NCBI RefSeq assembly: GCF_003675855.1
Contig: NZ_RCIH01000002.1
Location: 495,261-559,260, forward strand
DNA: 64,000 bases
Direction of reading: 5' to 3'
Source of the DNA: Halostella salina
GTDB lineage: Archaea; Halobacteriota; Halobacteria; Halobacteriales; Natronoarchaeaceae
Each line of letters starts with the position of its first letter. Within the stretch, counting starts at the first letter, position 1. The notes under the pieces were generated by a model, which saw nothing but the letters and a program-made list of their open reading frames with translations, ran no database searches and had not been told where the DNA came from. Positions 42,082-51,742 of this stretch are shown here, in pieces. Position numbers and translations under genes: made by a program.

Positions 42082-45000
42082 TCAGCCGCCGCCGCGCCGC
42101 CGCATCGCGGCGAACGCGAGCGCGACCAGCGCGACCAGTGCGGGCAGCGCGCCGAAGCCGTCGAGCGGCATCGACGACCCGCCGTCGCCGCCGTCACCTG
42201 CGTCGCCGGTGTCGCTGCCGCCGCCGCTGTCGTCGCCGTCACCGTCCGTCCCATCGGAGCCGGGATCGGTCACGTTGACCCGGCCCGCGGTGACGTTGTT
42301 GACCTCGACGGTGTAGGTGCCGGCCTCGTCGATCTCCTGCTGGAACACCAGCACCCGCCTGCTGCTGGCGGCGACGGTCACCGTCTTGCGGTCGACGACC
42401 GTGTCGTCGAGCAGCAGGTTCGCCGTGAACGCGCCGTCGGCCTTCCCGGTGTTGTCGATGGTCACCTCGACGCCGGCCGCCTCGCCGACGCGGACCTCGG
42501 AGATGGACACCGCGGCCTCGACCAGTTCGAACTGCGGCTGGTTGACCGCCGCGACGAAGTCGGACAGCCCCGGCGAGACGCCGCGGTAGCGGTAATGCGT
42601 CTCGGTTTCGCCGACCAGCGTGGTGTCGAGTTCGGTCCACTCGCCGTCGACCTTCCGATGCAACGTAACGTCCCCGGCGCTGACGTTGCGCGATTCGACC
42701 GAGTCCTTGCTGACGCGGAACGTAAAGGACACCTGTGAGATGTTCTCATCCGCGACGCTGTGGCTGACGTTGACGTAGCCGACCGGTGCCGTGTTGTTCG
42801 TCTCGTTCGGGGTGAACTCGCCGGTCGTGTCGAGCTCGTCGTCGTCGCTGGTGACGTTCAGCGAGAAGTCGCCGCCCTCTTCGACGCTCACGTTGATCTC
42901 GTCGACGCTCGCTCTGTCGTCGCGGGATTCGGGCGTCGAGACGTTCACTGCGACGCTGCTGTTGGCGCTCGCGTTGTTCACGTCGATCGCGACCTGTGAG
43001 GTGTCGTTCTCCTGGGTGGCGTTGATCTCGACCCTGGTGTTCGTGTTCGACAGCCAGACGCTCGTCACCGGCTGCTGGGGGTCGTTGGTCCGCAGCTTCA
43101 GAATGGCGGACTTCGACCCCGGGGTGGTCGGCTGGAACTCGATGGTTGCGGTCCGCTGCTCGCCCGGTTCGAGCGTGAGGGGTGCCGCCGGCTCCACCAG
43201 TCCGAACGAGCCGGGGTCGGCCCCGACGACCGCAGCGCTTCCGACCCGGAGCGGCTCGCTGCCGCGGTTAGACAGCGTCACCGTCGTCGTCACGCGCTCG
43301 TCGAGCGTGACGTTGCCGAAGTCGACCGAACTCCGGCTGACGCGCAGTTCCGGCCGCGTCGCCGTCCCGGACAGCGGCACGTTCAGGTCCTCGCCGGTGG
43401 CCGTGCCGATCCCGAGCTGGGCCGTCTTCGCGCCGGTCGCTCCGGGCGCGAACTCGACGGTGACGGTGCGGCTCTCGCCCGCGGAGAGGGACCCGCTCCC
43501 GCCGCCGCTGACGACGGCGAACGCGTCGCCGTCGTCGCCGGCCACGTCGACGCCGGTCAGGTTGGCCGAGGCGTTCCCGGTGTTCGAGACGGTGACCGAC
43601 AGCGTCGTCGCGTTCCCGACGACGGTGTCGTTGAACGACAGCGACCCCGGCTCGACGCCGAGGTCGCTCTCGACGGCGGTCGCAGTCGCCGACACCGACA
43701 CCGTCCCGCGGTCCGTGTCGTTGGTGTCGAACGCGACGGCCCCGTCGTACTCCCCGGCGTCGTCGGCGCTGAACGCGACCGTCGCGCGGGCGCTCTCGCT
43801 CGCCGCGAGCGTGTCCGGGGTGCCCTCGGCGAGGGTGAACGCCCCGCTGTCGCCCTCGGCCGTCTCCGACACCGACAGCGGGCCGGTGCCGGTGTTCCGA
43901 ACGACGACCGTCGCTCGCACCTCGGTGCCGGTGCGGACGTTGCCGAACTCGATGCTCGTCGGCTCGACGGCGACTGCCGGCACGCCCTCGGCGGTGCCGG
44001 TCAGTCCGACCGTATCCCCGCCGGGACCGTCGGTGTTGACGACCAGCTGGCCGTCGAACGTTCCCGGCGCGCTCGGGTCGAACCGCACCCGCACGCTGGT
44101 GCTCCCGCCGGGGTCGAGCGTCCGGCTCCCGGCGCTGGTGACGAACGCGGCGTCGCCACCGGTCCCGACGCTGGTGACGGTGCCGGTCGCGTTGCCGGTG
44201 TTGGTGACGGTCACGCTCGCGGCCGTGGCGTTGCCGACCGTCGTGGTGCCGAAGTCGACGCTCGACTGGTCGGCGCTGATCGAGGGTGTTCCCGTGTCGG
44301 TTTCGTTGGTGTCGGTCGTGTTGCCGTCCGTGGTGTTGCCGTCGTCGGTGACGTTGCCGTCGTCGGCCGTGTCGTCGTCGGTCGGCTCGTCGGTGGTGTC
44401 AGTCGGCTCGTCGGTGTCGTCATCAGCCGAGTCGTCGCCGCCACCGCCGACCCCACCGCCGCCACCACCGCTTTCCTGCTCGCCGTCACCCGTCAGGGCG
44501 ACGGTCAGGGGCGGGCCGAACGACGGGTCGACGTTCTCGAAGACGAGCGTGCCCTCGGCCGTCCCGGTCGAGGCGGGCGCGAACTCGACGGTGACGGTGC
44601 GGCTCTCGCCGGGTTCGATGGTGAACTCGCCGCCATCGACGATGGTGTACGCCGACGACCCCTCGATGGTGGTGCCGTCGACGGCCAGCGGAACGACGCC
44701 GTCGTTCGTGACCGTCACCGTCTCCGTCGCGGTGCTGTCGGTCGCCGTTCCGGGGAAGGTGACCTCGCCCGGCGAGACGGGCGTTCGGTTGAGCGTGAGC
44801 GTGTAGTTCGACGGCCCGGTGACGGTGTCGTTCACCACGTCCGCCGCGGGCGCGTAGGTGGTGCTGTTGAGCGGCGGTTCGGCCCCGAGCGTGACGTTGC
44901 CGGCGAGTTCGATGCCGTTGCCGGGTTCGGCGTCGGCCAGCGAGACGCCCGGTAGGTCGAAATCGTCGGTGAGCGTGAACGGCTGGAGCGTCCCGTTCGC

Positions 45001-48000
45001 ATCGGTCTGGAACGGGATGCCGTCGCCGATGCCCGAGTCGGGCGTGTGGGCGACCGCGACCAGTGCGTTCTCGACCGGCGCGCCGGTGTCGTCCGCGACG
45101 GTCACGTCGACGACGTGGGCTTGCGGGAGCTGCTGGACACCGACTTCATCGGTATCGCCGGTGAGATTGAACGGTCCGGTGATGTAGAAGTCGGGGACGC
45201 CGTCAGGGCTTCCGATGGTGCCGTTCTGGAGCAGGCTCACCGCGTAGGTGCCTTCCTCGACGTCGTCGACGGTGAACTCGCCGTTGTCGTTCAGTTGGGT
45301 CGTGTAGGTCGGCACGTCGGGCCCGGCGAGGATGACGGTCCCGTTCGTGACGGGGTCACCGTCGGCGTCGAGCAGCGTCCCGGTGGCGTTGACGGTGGGG
45401 ACGGTGCCGTTCCTGGACAGCGGGACCGTCAGCGCCGGCCCGAACGACGGTTCGGGGTTTTCGAAGACGAGTGTGCCGTTGAGCGTCCCGGTCTCCGCCG
45501 GATCGAAGCCGACGGTGACGGTGCGACTCTCGCCCGGTTCCAGCGTGAACGCGCCGCCCTCGACGACGGTGTACGCAGACGATCCCTCGATGACGGTGTC
45601 GTTGACCGACAGCGGCGCGACGCCGTCGTTCGTGATCGTGACCGTCTCCGTTACCCTGTCGTCGGTCGGCGTGTTCTCGAAGGTCACCTCGCGCGGCGTG
45701 ACGGCTGTCCGGTTGAGCGTGAGCGTGTAGCTCGCCGGGCCGGTGATGGTGTCGCTCACCAGGTCGGGTGCGGGCGTGTAGGCGGTGCTGTTGAGCGGCG
45801 GTTCGGCCCCGAGCGTGACGTTGCCGGCGAGTTCGATGCCGTTGCCGGGTTCGGCGTCGGCCAGCGTGACGTTGTTGAGTTCGAAGTCGTCGCTGAGGGT
45901 AAATGGCTCCAGCGTCCCGTTCGCGTCGGTCTGGAACGGGATGCCGTCGCCGATGCCCGAGTCGGGCGTGTGGGCGACCGCGACCAGCGCGTTCTCGACC
46001 GGTGCGCCGCCCTCGTCCTCGACGGTCACGTCGACCACGTGGGCCTGCGGCAGCGACTGGGTCCCCAGGTCGGTGTTGTCGGTGCTGACGTAGTACGGTC
46101 CGGTGATGTAGAAGTCTGGGACGCCGTCGGGGCTCCCCATGGTGCCGTTCTGGAGCAGGCTGGCCGCGTAGGTACCCGGCTCAACGTCGGTGACTGCGTA
46201 GCCGCCGGTGTCGTTCAGTTGGGTCGTGTAGGTCGGCACGTCGGGCCCGGAGAGGATGACGGTCCCGTTCGCGACGGGCGAGCTGTCGTTCGCTTCGAGC
46301 GCTCCGGTGACGGTGTAGCCCGCACCGCTCCCGGACAGCGGGACGGTCAGCGGCTCGCCGTTCGACGGCTCGGGGTTGGCGAAGACGAGCGCGCCTTCGG
46401 CCGTCCCGGTCGTCTCCGGGCTGAACGCGACGGTGACGCTACGGCTCTGCCCGGGTTCGAGGACGAAGTTCCCGCCGCCCTCGACGACGGTGTAGGCCGG
46501 CGACTCGACGACGGTGTCGGTGACGGCCAGTGACTCGTCGCCGTTGTTCGTGACCGTCACCGTCTCGGTGGTTGTGTTCCCGATGTCCGTCTCGGGGAAG
46601 CTCACCGCCCGCGGCGACACGGCGGTCCGGTTGACGGTGAACGCGAAGTCACGCGGGCCGTCGAGTGTCGTGTTGACGACCTTCCGCTCGGGCGCGTAGG
46701 CCGTGCTGTTGGACGGCCGGGTCGCGCCGACGGTGACGTTGCCGGCGAGTTCGACCCCCGGTGTGCTCGCGTTCGGTGCCCGCAACACGCCGTTCTCGTT
46801 CGCCGGGATCGGGATGCCGTCGCCGACGCCGTCCGTGGACGTGTGGCCGACGACGACGGTCGCGCCGGGGACCGGTTCGCCGGCGTCGTCGGTGACGGTG
46901 ACGTTGACGACGGACGCCGCCGGCACCGGCTGCTCGCCGAGGTCAGTGACGCTCCCGCTCGCGTCGAAGGCCCCGAAGAAGAACAGGTCCGGGACCCCGT
47001 CTTTCTCGACGCCGATCGTCTCGTCCTGGACCAGGCCGACAGCGTACGTTCCGGGTTCGACCCCGGACAGGTTGAACGCGCCGCTGTCGTCCAGTTGGAC
47101 TTCGTAGTTCGGAGCGTCGGGGCCCTGGCTGGCGAACACGGTGCCGTCCGTCACCGGGTCGCCGTTTGCGTCGACCACCGACCCCGTGATGTTCGTTGGC
47201 TGTTCAAGCGTGACCGTGACGTCCGTGGGGGAGTCGACCCCCGCGAAGGAAGTCCGGTTTTCGACGTAGTCCGTGCCCGGCGGGGGCGACACGGTCGCGT
47301 AGATTGGGCCCGTGTTGGCGACCTCGATGCCCGGCTGCCCGTTCGGAACGTGGGTCATCCGCCCCTGTGAGTCCGTCGTCGGTCCAACCTCGGTGCGGTA
47401 CTCGTAGAACGAAACCAGGGCCTCGCTGGCGGCGTCGTAGCTGTTGAACGACACCTGGGGCAATTGCTCGTGGACGAGTTTCACCCGAGCATCCTCGATC
47501 GGCGCGCCCGTCTCGTTCTCGACCGTGACGTCCAGAACGTTGCCGGCCGGGACGCTGAAGTCCCGCGTCGTGTCGCTCGCCGTCGTCACCGTCCCCAGCG
47601 CGGCGAAGTCGGCGACGCCGTCACGCGGGAACGCCGTCGTCACGCTCGGGTCGGGGTTGACTATCCCCTGCCAGTATTTCACCTCGTACGTTACGCCGGA
47701 CCGGGCGGTGACGGAGTACCCGCCGGTCGCGTTCGTCGTGGTCCATCTCCGGTCCTCGGGGGTCGTCAGCGCGAGCGTGACGTTCGCCGCGCCCGTGCCG
47801 TTCGGATAGGTGACCTGTCCGCTGACCTGATTCCCCTGGTCGAGCGTGACGGCCGCCTCGGTGGGGCCGTCGACGGTGACGGTCGTCGCGTTCGACAGGT
47901 AGTTCGACCCGCCGGGTGGCTCGACGAACACCTCGACCTCGCCGTCGACCTCGACCCCGGCCTGACTCCCGTGTTCAGGAGTCCAGACGCCGTCGCCGTC

Positions 48001-49752
48001 GGTGGTCCCCTGCGCCACTGCAGGGGTCCCCCGGGTCTCGACGACGGTGACGCTCGCGCCCTCGATCGGGTTCCCGGCGTCGTCCTTGACGGCCACGGCC
48101 AGCACGTCCCCCGTCGGGACGGTGATATCCCGGACGGTGTCCTCGGTCACCGTTATCTCGCCCGCGCCGGCGATGTCGGCGACGCCGTCGCGCGGGTACG
48201 TGCTACCGCCGTCCGGCCCCCTCGATCGCTGCCGGTACGCAATCCGGTAGGTCACGCCGGGCTTTACACGGGCGGAGTACGCCCCGTTTCCATCCGTGGT
48301 CGCGGCGAAGTCCTCACCGGCCGTCCCGTTGACGAACCAGACCGTGACGTTTGCCGCGGCCGTGCCGTTGGGGTACGTCACCGTCCCGTTGACGGCCACA
48401 CGCCTGTCGAGCGTGAGCGTCTCCGCGGTGTCGCCGGTGACGTCGAGGACGGCCCTGTCCTCGCCGTAGCTCGCGTTCGGCCCGTCGACGCGGAGTTCGG
48501 TCGCGCCGCTGAGTTCCAGCCCCGGTCGGGCGTTCGGCGGATGTGTCATCCGGCCGTCGGCGTTCGTCGGCAGGCCCCGGTCCTGGCGGTACGCGTAGAT
48601 CCCCATCGGCTCGCCGGCGACCGACGTATCCACCGCGACGGACGCGCCCTCGAGGGCGGCACCGTTCACGTCTTCGACGGTGGCGTTCAGGACGTTGCCG
48701 GCCGGTACGGTGAACTGCGCGGTCGTTCCGGTGCCCGAGTCGACCGTGCCGAGCGCCGCGAAGTCGGCGACGCCGTCGCGCGGGAACGCGGCTATCGGGT
48801 CCTGCCAGACCGGAGCCTGCCAGTACGCGACGCGGTAGGTCGTGTTCGGCAGCACCGAGGTGGCGAAGTCGCCGGTCGCGTCCGTCGTCGCTTGCCTGTA
48901 ATCGTCGGCGGTTCGGTTGAACAGCAACAGCGAGTCGTTCGCCGCCGCCGAGCCGTCGGGGTACGACACCGACCCCTCGAGCGTCACGGTGTCGGTCGTG
49001 CGCTCGGACAGCGTCAGGGTGACGCTCCGGTCGGCGTCGACGGTCAACTCCCTGCCGTTCGTCTCGTAGGCGTCGCTTCGGAGGCCTCCCACCACTTGTA
49101 CGGTTCCATTGACCTCGATACCGGGCGTCGTGGCGTTCTCCGGCGTCCAGACGCCGTTCGCGTCCGTGGTCCCGGGGGACCCCGCCGTTGCGCCGTTCCG
49201 GCGGTGGATCACGTCCACGTTCACGCCCTCGATCGGATTGCCGGCCTCGTCCTCGACGGTGATATCCAGCTGATGGCCCGTCGGGACCGAGACGTTCTGG
49301 ACGGCACCGTCGGTGTACGACCTGTTCTCGACCGCGTACACGTCGGCAACCCCGTCCTGCGGGAACAGACCGCCCGACCCGTTGGTCTGGTAGTACTGCA
49401 CCTCGTAGGTGGTCCCCGCAGTCACCGACACCGAGTACTCTCCCGTATCCGTGGTCTGGTCGAACGCGGTGTCGTTCGGCTCCGCGAAAAAGGACACGCC
49501 GTCGCCGGACAGCGGCGTCCCGTCGGGACCGACGACGGTCCCGCTGACGTTTGCGGTCGCCGCCGCCTCGACGCTCTCGGCTGCTGGTGTGCTGTTCCCC
49601 TCGCCCACTGTGGTTGCCCCGGAGGCGACCGCCGGGGGCGCAAGCGCTGCCCCGACCATCAGCACCACCAGCACCACTGCGGTCACCGTGGTGCGTTCGA
49701 ACCCGAACCGGGCCCCGTCCGAAGCCACCGGTTGCCGTGTTTCCCTGTTCAT
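42082..49752 (-). CDS. Giant multidomain surface protein (adhesin-like) with PGF-CTERM-type anchor
   Basis: A 2556-residue secreted protein. A signal peptide (about 20-50, ending APPAVASGA) is followed by carboxypeptidase-regulatory-like/SpaA-type beta modules (pattern GxVxxPxGxxxxxVxV) to about 1080, then alternating beta modules and three ASPM/choice-of-anchor-D modules, the last two blocks being near-identical 308-residue repeats. A Gly/Asp/Thr linker (about 1754-1824) leads to four choice-of-anchor-D domains (about 1826-2220), a PGF-pre-PGF domain (about 2240-2404), a CARDB-like domain (about 2404-2487), an acidic stalk and a C-terminal GFG-hydrophobic-RRR tail. The tail is the archaeosortase/PGF-CTERM lipid-anchor type, with DGFG in place of PGFG. 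Many N-glycosylation sequons. Role inferred: cell-surface stalk or adhesion. Confidence 0.9.
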   Translation of the reverse strand: MNRETRQPVASDGARFGFERTTVTAVVLVVLMVGAALAPPAVASGATTVGEGNSTPAAESVEAAATANVSGTVVGPDGTPLSGDGVSFFAEPNDTAFDQTTDTGEYSVSVTAGTTYEVQYYQTNGSGGLFPQDGVADVYAVENRSYTDGAVQNVSVPTGHQLDITVEDEAGNPIEGVNVDVIHRRNGATAGSPGTTDANGVWTPENATTPGIEVNGTVQVVGGLRSDAYETNGRELTVDADRSVTLTLSERTTDTVTLEGSVSYPDGSAAANDSLLLFNRTADDYRQATTDATGDFATSVLPNTTYRVAYWQAPVWQDPIAAFPRDGVADFAALGTVDSGTGTTAQFTVPAGNVLNATVEDVNGAALEGASVAVDTSVAGEPMGIYAYRQDRGLPTNADGRMTHPPNARPGLELSGATELRVDGPNASYGEDRAVLDVTGDTAETLTLDRRVAVNGTVTYPNGTAAANVTVWFVNGTAGEDFAATTDGNGAYSARVKPGVTYRIAYRQRSRGPDGGSTYPRDGVADIAGAGEITVTEDTVRDITVPTGDVLAVAVKDDAGNPIEGASVTVVETRGTPAVAQGTTDGDGVWTPEHGSQAGVEVDGEVEVFVEPPGGSNYLSNATTVTVDGPTEAAVTLDQGNQVSGQVTYPNGTGAANVTLALTTPEDRRWTTTNATGGYSVTARSGVTYEVKYWQGIVNPDPSVTTAFPRDGVADFAALGTVTTASDTTRDFSVPAGNVLDVTVENETGAPIEDARVKLVHEQLPQVSFNSYDAASEALVSFYEYRTEVGPTTDSQGRMTHVPNGQPGIEVANTGPIYATVSPPPGTDYVENRTSFAGVDSPTDVTVTLEQPTNITGSVVDANGDPVTDGTVFASQGPDAPNYEVQLDDSGAFNLSGVEPGTYAVGLVQDETIGVEKDGVPDLFFFGAFDASGSVTDLGEQPVPAASVVNVTVTDDAGEPVPGATVVVGHTSTDGVGDGIPIPANENGVLRAPNASTPGVELAGNVTVGATRPSNSTAYAPERKVVNTTLDGPRDFAFTVNRTAVSPRAVSFPETDIGNTTTETVTVTNNGDESLAVTDTVVESPAYTVVEGGGNFVLEPGQSRSVTVAFSPETTGTAEGALVFANPEPSNGEPLTVPLSGSGAGYTVTGALEANDSSPVANGTVILSGPDVPTYTTQLNDTGGYAVTDVEPGTYAASLLQNGTMGSPDGVPDFYITGPYYVSTDNTDLGTQSLPQAHVVDVTVEDEGGAPVENALVAVAHTPDSGIGDGIPFQTDANGTLEPFTLSDDFELNNVTLADAEPGNGIELAGNVTLGAEPPLNSTAYTPAPDLVSDTITGPASYTLTLNRTAVTPREVTFENTPTDDRVTETVTITNDGVAPLSVNDTVIEGSSAYTVVEGGAFTLEPGESRTVTVGFDPAETGTLNGTLVFENPEPSFGPALTVPLSRNGTVPTVNATGTLLDADGDPVTNGTVILAGPDVPTYTTQLNDNGEFTVDDVEEGTYAVSLLQNGTIGSPDGVPDFYITGPFNLTGDTDEVGVQQLPQAHVVDVTVADDTGAPVENALVAVAHTPDSGIGDGIPFQTDANGTLQPFTLTDDFDLPGVSLADAEPGNGIELAGNVTLGAEPPLNSTTYAPAADVVNDTVTGPSNYTLTLNRTPVSPGEVTFPGTATDSTATETVTVTNDGVVPLAVDGTTIEGSSAYTIVDGGEFTIEPGESRTVTVEFAPASTGTAEGTLVFENVDPSFGPPLTVALTGDGEQESGGGGGGVGGGGDDSADDDTDEPTDTTDEPTDDDTADDGNVTDDGNTTDGNTTDTNETDTGTPSISADQSSVDFGTTTVGNATAASVTVTNTGNATGTVTSVGTGGDAAFVTSAGSRTLDPGGSTSVRVRFDPSAPGTFDGQLVVNTDGPGGDTVGLTGTAEGVPAVAVEPTSIEFGNVRTGTEVRATVVVRNTGTGPLSVSETAEGDSGAFTLAEGTPDTLAASESARATVAFSADDAGEYDGAVAFDTNDTDRGTVSVSATATAVESDLGVEPGSLSFNDTVVGNATTLSVTVSNTGNASANLTGVDVAGDDGDAFAVVSGGGSGSLSAGESRTVTVEFAPGATGAKTAQLGIGTATGEDLNVPLSGTATRPELRVSRSSVDFGNVTLDERVTTTVTLSNRGSEPLRVGSAAVVGADPGSFGLVEPAAPLTLEPGEQRTATIEFQPTTPGSKSAILKLRTNDPQQPVTSVWLSNTNTRVEINATQENDTSQVAIDVNNASANSSVAVNVSTPESRDDRASVDEINVSVEEGGDFSLNVTSDDDELDTTGEFTPNETNNTAPVGYVNVSHSVADENISQVSFTFRVSKDSVESRNVSAGDVTLHRKVDGEWTELDTTLVGETETHYRYRGVSPGLSDFVAAVNQPQFELVEAAVSISEVRVGEAAGVEVTIDNTGKADGAFTANLLLDDTVVDRKTVTVAASSRRVLVFQQEIDEAGTYTVEVNNVTAGRVNVTDPGSDGTDGDGDDSGGGSDTGDAGDGGDGGSSMPLDGFGALPALVALVALAFAAMRRRGGG
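44860..44942 (-). repeat. 83-bp direct repeat in the adhesin gene, copy 1
   Basis: Identical to 45784-45866, offset 924 bp (308 codons). A second block, 45002-45063, is also identical to 45926-45987. The identity marks recently duplicated or converted modules. Confidence 0.85.
45784..45866 (-). repeat. 83-bp direct repeat in the adhesin gene, copy 2
   Basis: Second exact copy of 44860-44942, within the preceding 308-codon module of the adhesin. Confidence 0.85.
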
Positions 49753-49915
49753 GGTGTTCCCGCGACGAACTGTCGCCACTCCTGTCAGACATCGAGTGGT
49801 TTGTGAACATCCCACAAAAAACATCTGGCCAATAACAAATCGTTTCACCGCTCTTGCGGTCGATTATAGCCGAACGAGACATTGCCGCGACGGCGTCGAC
49901 CGCGGGGAGCAGAAA

Positions 49916-49923
49916 ATTAAATA
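49916..49923 (+). promoter_or_regulatory. TATA box of the PAS-type histidine kinase
   Basis: ATTAAATA is centred 28 bases before the ATG at 49947, inside a 194-base AT-enriched gap that also separates it from the divergent adhesin gene. Confidence 0.6.
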
Positions 49924-49946
49924 ACGCAGACTGACTATCTCAACCG

Positions 49947-51014
49947 ATGCGATCCGGCGCGTCCGGGCACGGCGTGCTGTCGTGTCACGAGGGGGTCGTC
50001 AGATGCGACGGCGGGGAGCCGACGGACGCGCTGTTCGATGCGCTGCCCGACCCCGCTCTGACCTACGCGGTCCGTGATGGGGCCCCGACCGTGACCGCGG
50101 CCAACCCGGCCTACCGCGAGCGGTTCGCCGACGTGTCGCCCGGGGAGACTCTTCCCGAGCGGCTGGCGGCCGACCTCGACGCGTCGCCCGACGGGACGCC
50201 GGTCGGCGAGGACGACCCGGTGGGGGCAGTGACGGACGCGGCGGCCGCCGGCGAGTCCGACCGGACGGTCGTCACCGTGGACCACGGCGGCACCGCCCGG
50301 GACTACGTGCTCCGGACGGTTCCGACCGACGCGACGGGCGGCTACGTCGTGCTGACGGAGGTCACCGAACTGCGCGACCGGATCCGGGACCTGACCGCCG
50401 AGCGCGACCGTCTCGACGAGTTCGCCTCGGTCGTCAGCCACGACCTGCGCAACCCGCTCGAAGTGGCGAACGTTCGGCTCGACGCCGCCGAGCGGACGGG
50501 CGAGTCGGTCCACTTCCGCAAGGTCGAGCGCGCTCACGACCGGATGGAGCGCATCGTCGAGGACGTGCTGACGCTGGCCCGGCAGGGGCAGGTCATCGAC
50601 GACGTCGAGCCGGTCGACCTGGCTTCGGTCGCCCGGGACGCGTGGAACTCGGTCGCCACGGACGAGGCGACCCTCTCGCTGCGGACCGACAGCACGGTGG
50701 ACGCCGACCCCGAACGGCTGCAGGAACTCCTCGAAAACCTGTTCCGCAACGCCGTCGTCCACGTCGGCGACGACGTGACGGTCAGGGTCGGCGACACGAA
50801 CGGCGGGTTCTACGTCGCCGACGACGGGCCGGGGATAGCCGACGAGACGCGGGAGTCGGTGTTCGAGCCGGGGGTCTCGTCCCGCCGGGAGGGGACGGGT
50901 CTCGGACTCTCCATCGTCGAGCGCATCGCCGACGCGCACGGGTGGACGGTGTCGCTGGCCGACGGGGGAAGTTCGCTCGGGGGCGCTCGCTTCGAGTTCG
51001 ACGGCGTCGGATAG
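49947..51014 (+). CDS. Cytoplasmic PAS-type histidine kinase
   Basis: A 355-residue soluble kinase. A PAS-like sensor (about 25-140: DALPDPALTYAVRDGAPTVTAANPAYRERF) is followed by HisKA with His165 in VSHDLRNPLE and an ATPase domain (N-box LLENLFRNAVVHVG, DDGPGIAD, GTGLGLSIVERIA). This PAS-HisKA-HATPase layout is very common in haloarchaea. Divergent from the adhesin and convergent with the HalX response regulator, which may be its target. Confidence 0.9.
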   Translation: MRSGASGHGVLSCHEGVVRCDGGEPTDALFDALPDPALTYAVRDGAPTVTAANPAYRERFADVSPGETLPERLAADLDASPDGTPVGEDDPVGAVTDAAAAGESDRTVVTVDHGGTARDYVLRTVPTDATGGYVVLTEVTELRDRIRDLTAERDRLDEFASVVSHDLRNPLEVANVRLDAAERTGESVHFRKVERAHDRMERIVEDVLTLARQGQVIDDVEPVDLASVARDAWNSVATDEATLSLRTDSTVDADPERLQELLENLFRNAVVHVGDDVTVRVGDTNGGFYVADDGPGIADETRESVFEPGVSSRREGTGLGLSIVERIADAHGWTVSLADGGSSLGGARFEFDGVG

Positions 51015-51044
51015 GAAGCGAGCCGGCGACCATCGTGTTTGCTA

Positions 51045-51614
51045 TCAGACGCGGTCGATGTCCTTGAACGCGAACGTCAGGTCGTCGAACTCGTCCAGCG
51101 AGTCGTCCATCCGGTCGCGGAGTTCGTCGGCACGGGCCTGTAGCTCCTGGTACTCATCGTTGCGCTCCAGCTCCGCCGGCGACTTCCCGTCCTCCAGAAT
51201 GCTCTGTTTGGCGGTGATAGCGAAGTACTCCGAGACGGTCTCCTGGTACTCCGCGGCCTCCAGTTGCTGGTCGATGGCGTCGTAGAGCGCGTCCTGCTCG
51301 ACGGGCTTGCAGAGGTAGTCGTCGAACGGCATCTCCAGCACGTCGAAGTCGGGCGTCACGGCCGTCACCATGATCACCCGGACCCCGAGGTCCTGTGCGC
51401 GAACCTCGTCGAGCACCTCGTCGCCGGACACCTCCGGCATGCGCCGGTCGAGCAGCAGCACGTCGATCGTCTCGTCGACCGTGTCGAGCGCCGCCTCGCC
51501 CCCGTAGGCCGTTTCCACGTCGTACTCCAGCTCGAGTCGCATGCCGTACGCGTCGGCGACATCCGGCTCGTCGTCGACGACGAGAACCGTCGGCTCGGAC
51601 TCGCTTCCTGACAT
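51045..51614 (-). CDS. Response regulator with HalX domain
   Basis: A 189-residue protein. The receiver domain (about 8-118) has the acidic pair in VVDDEPD, the phospho-acceptor Asp56 (LLLDRRMP), the Thr of VTAVTP and the Lys of LCKPV. The C-terminal HalX domain (about 120-189) is a helical coiled-coil-like segment ending DDLTFAFKDIDRV. HalX is a haloarchaea-specific output domain of unknown action. It is convergent with the PAS-type kinase, 30 bases away, suggesting a pair. Confidence 0.9.
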   Translation of the reverse strand: MSGSESEPTVLVVDDEPDVADAYGMRLELEYDVETAYGGEAALDTVDETIDVLLLDRRMPEVSGDEVLDEVRAQDLGVRVIMVTAVTPDFDVLEMPFDDYLCKPVEQDALYDAIDQQLEAAEYQETVSEYFAITAKQSILEDGKSPAELERNDEYQELQARADELRDRMDDSLDEFDDLTFAFKDIDRV

Positions 51615-51640
51615 ACGTTCACATACTGGTCAGCGGCGGC

Positions 51641-51647
51641 TTATTAA
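51641..51647 (-). promoter_or_regulatory. TATA box of the HalX response regulator
   Basis: TTAATAA on the minus strand, centred 30 bases before the ATG at 51614. Confidence 0.6.
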
Positions 51648-51742
51648 CTTTTGTACACTTCGGGGTCGGGGGCGGCCGGGGTCCCGTGTCGGTCCCGACC
51701 CCGTCCGAGGGTTTATCCCCGGGAACGCGACCAACCCGGGCC

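Noticed and set aside
44281..44490. Low-complexity repeats considered as a CRISPR array or microsatellite
   Set aside because: They encode the Gly/Asp/Thr linker of the adhesin in frame; there are no equal repeat-spacer units.
47464..49806. 780-codon plus-strand frame opposite the adhesin
   Set aside because: Antisense to the repeat modules, composition of a shadow frame, no signal or domain.
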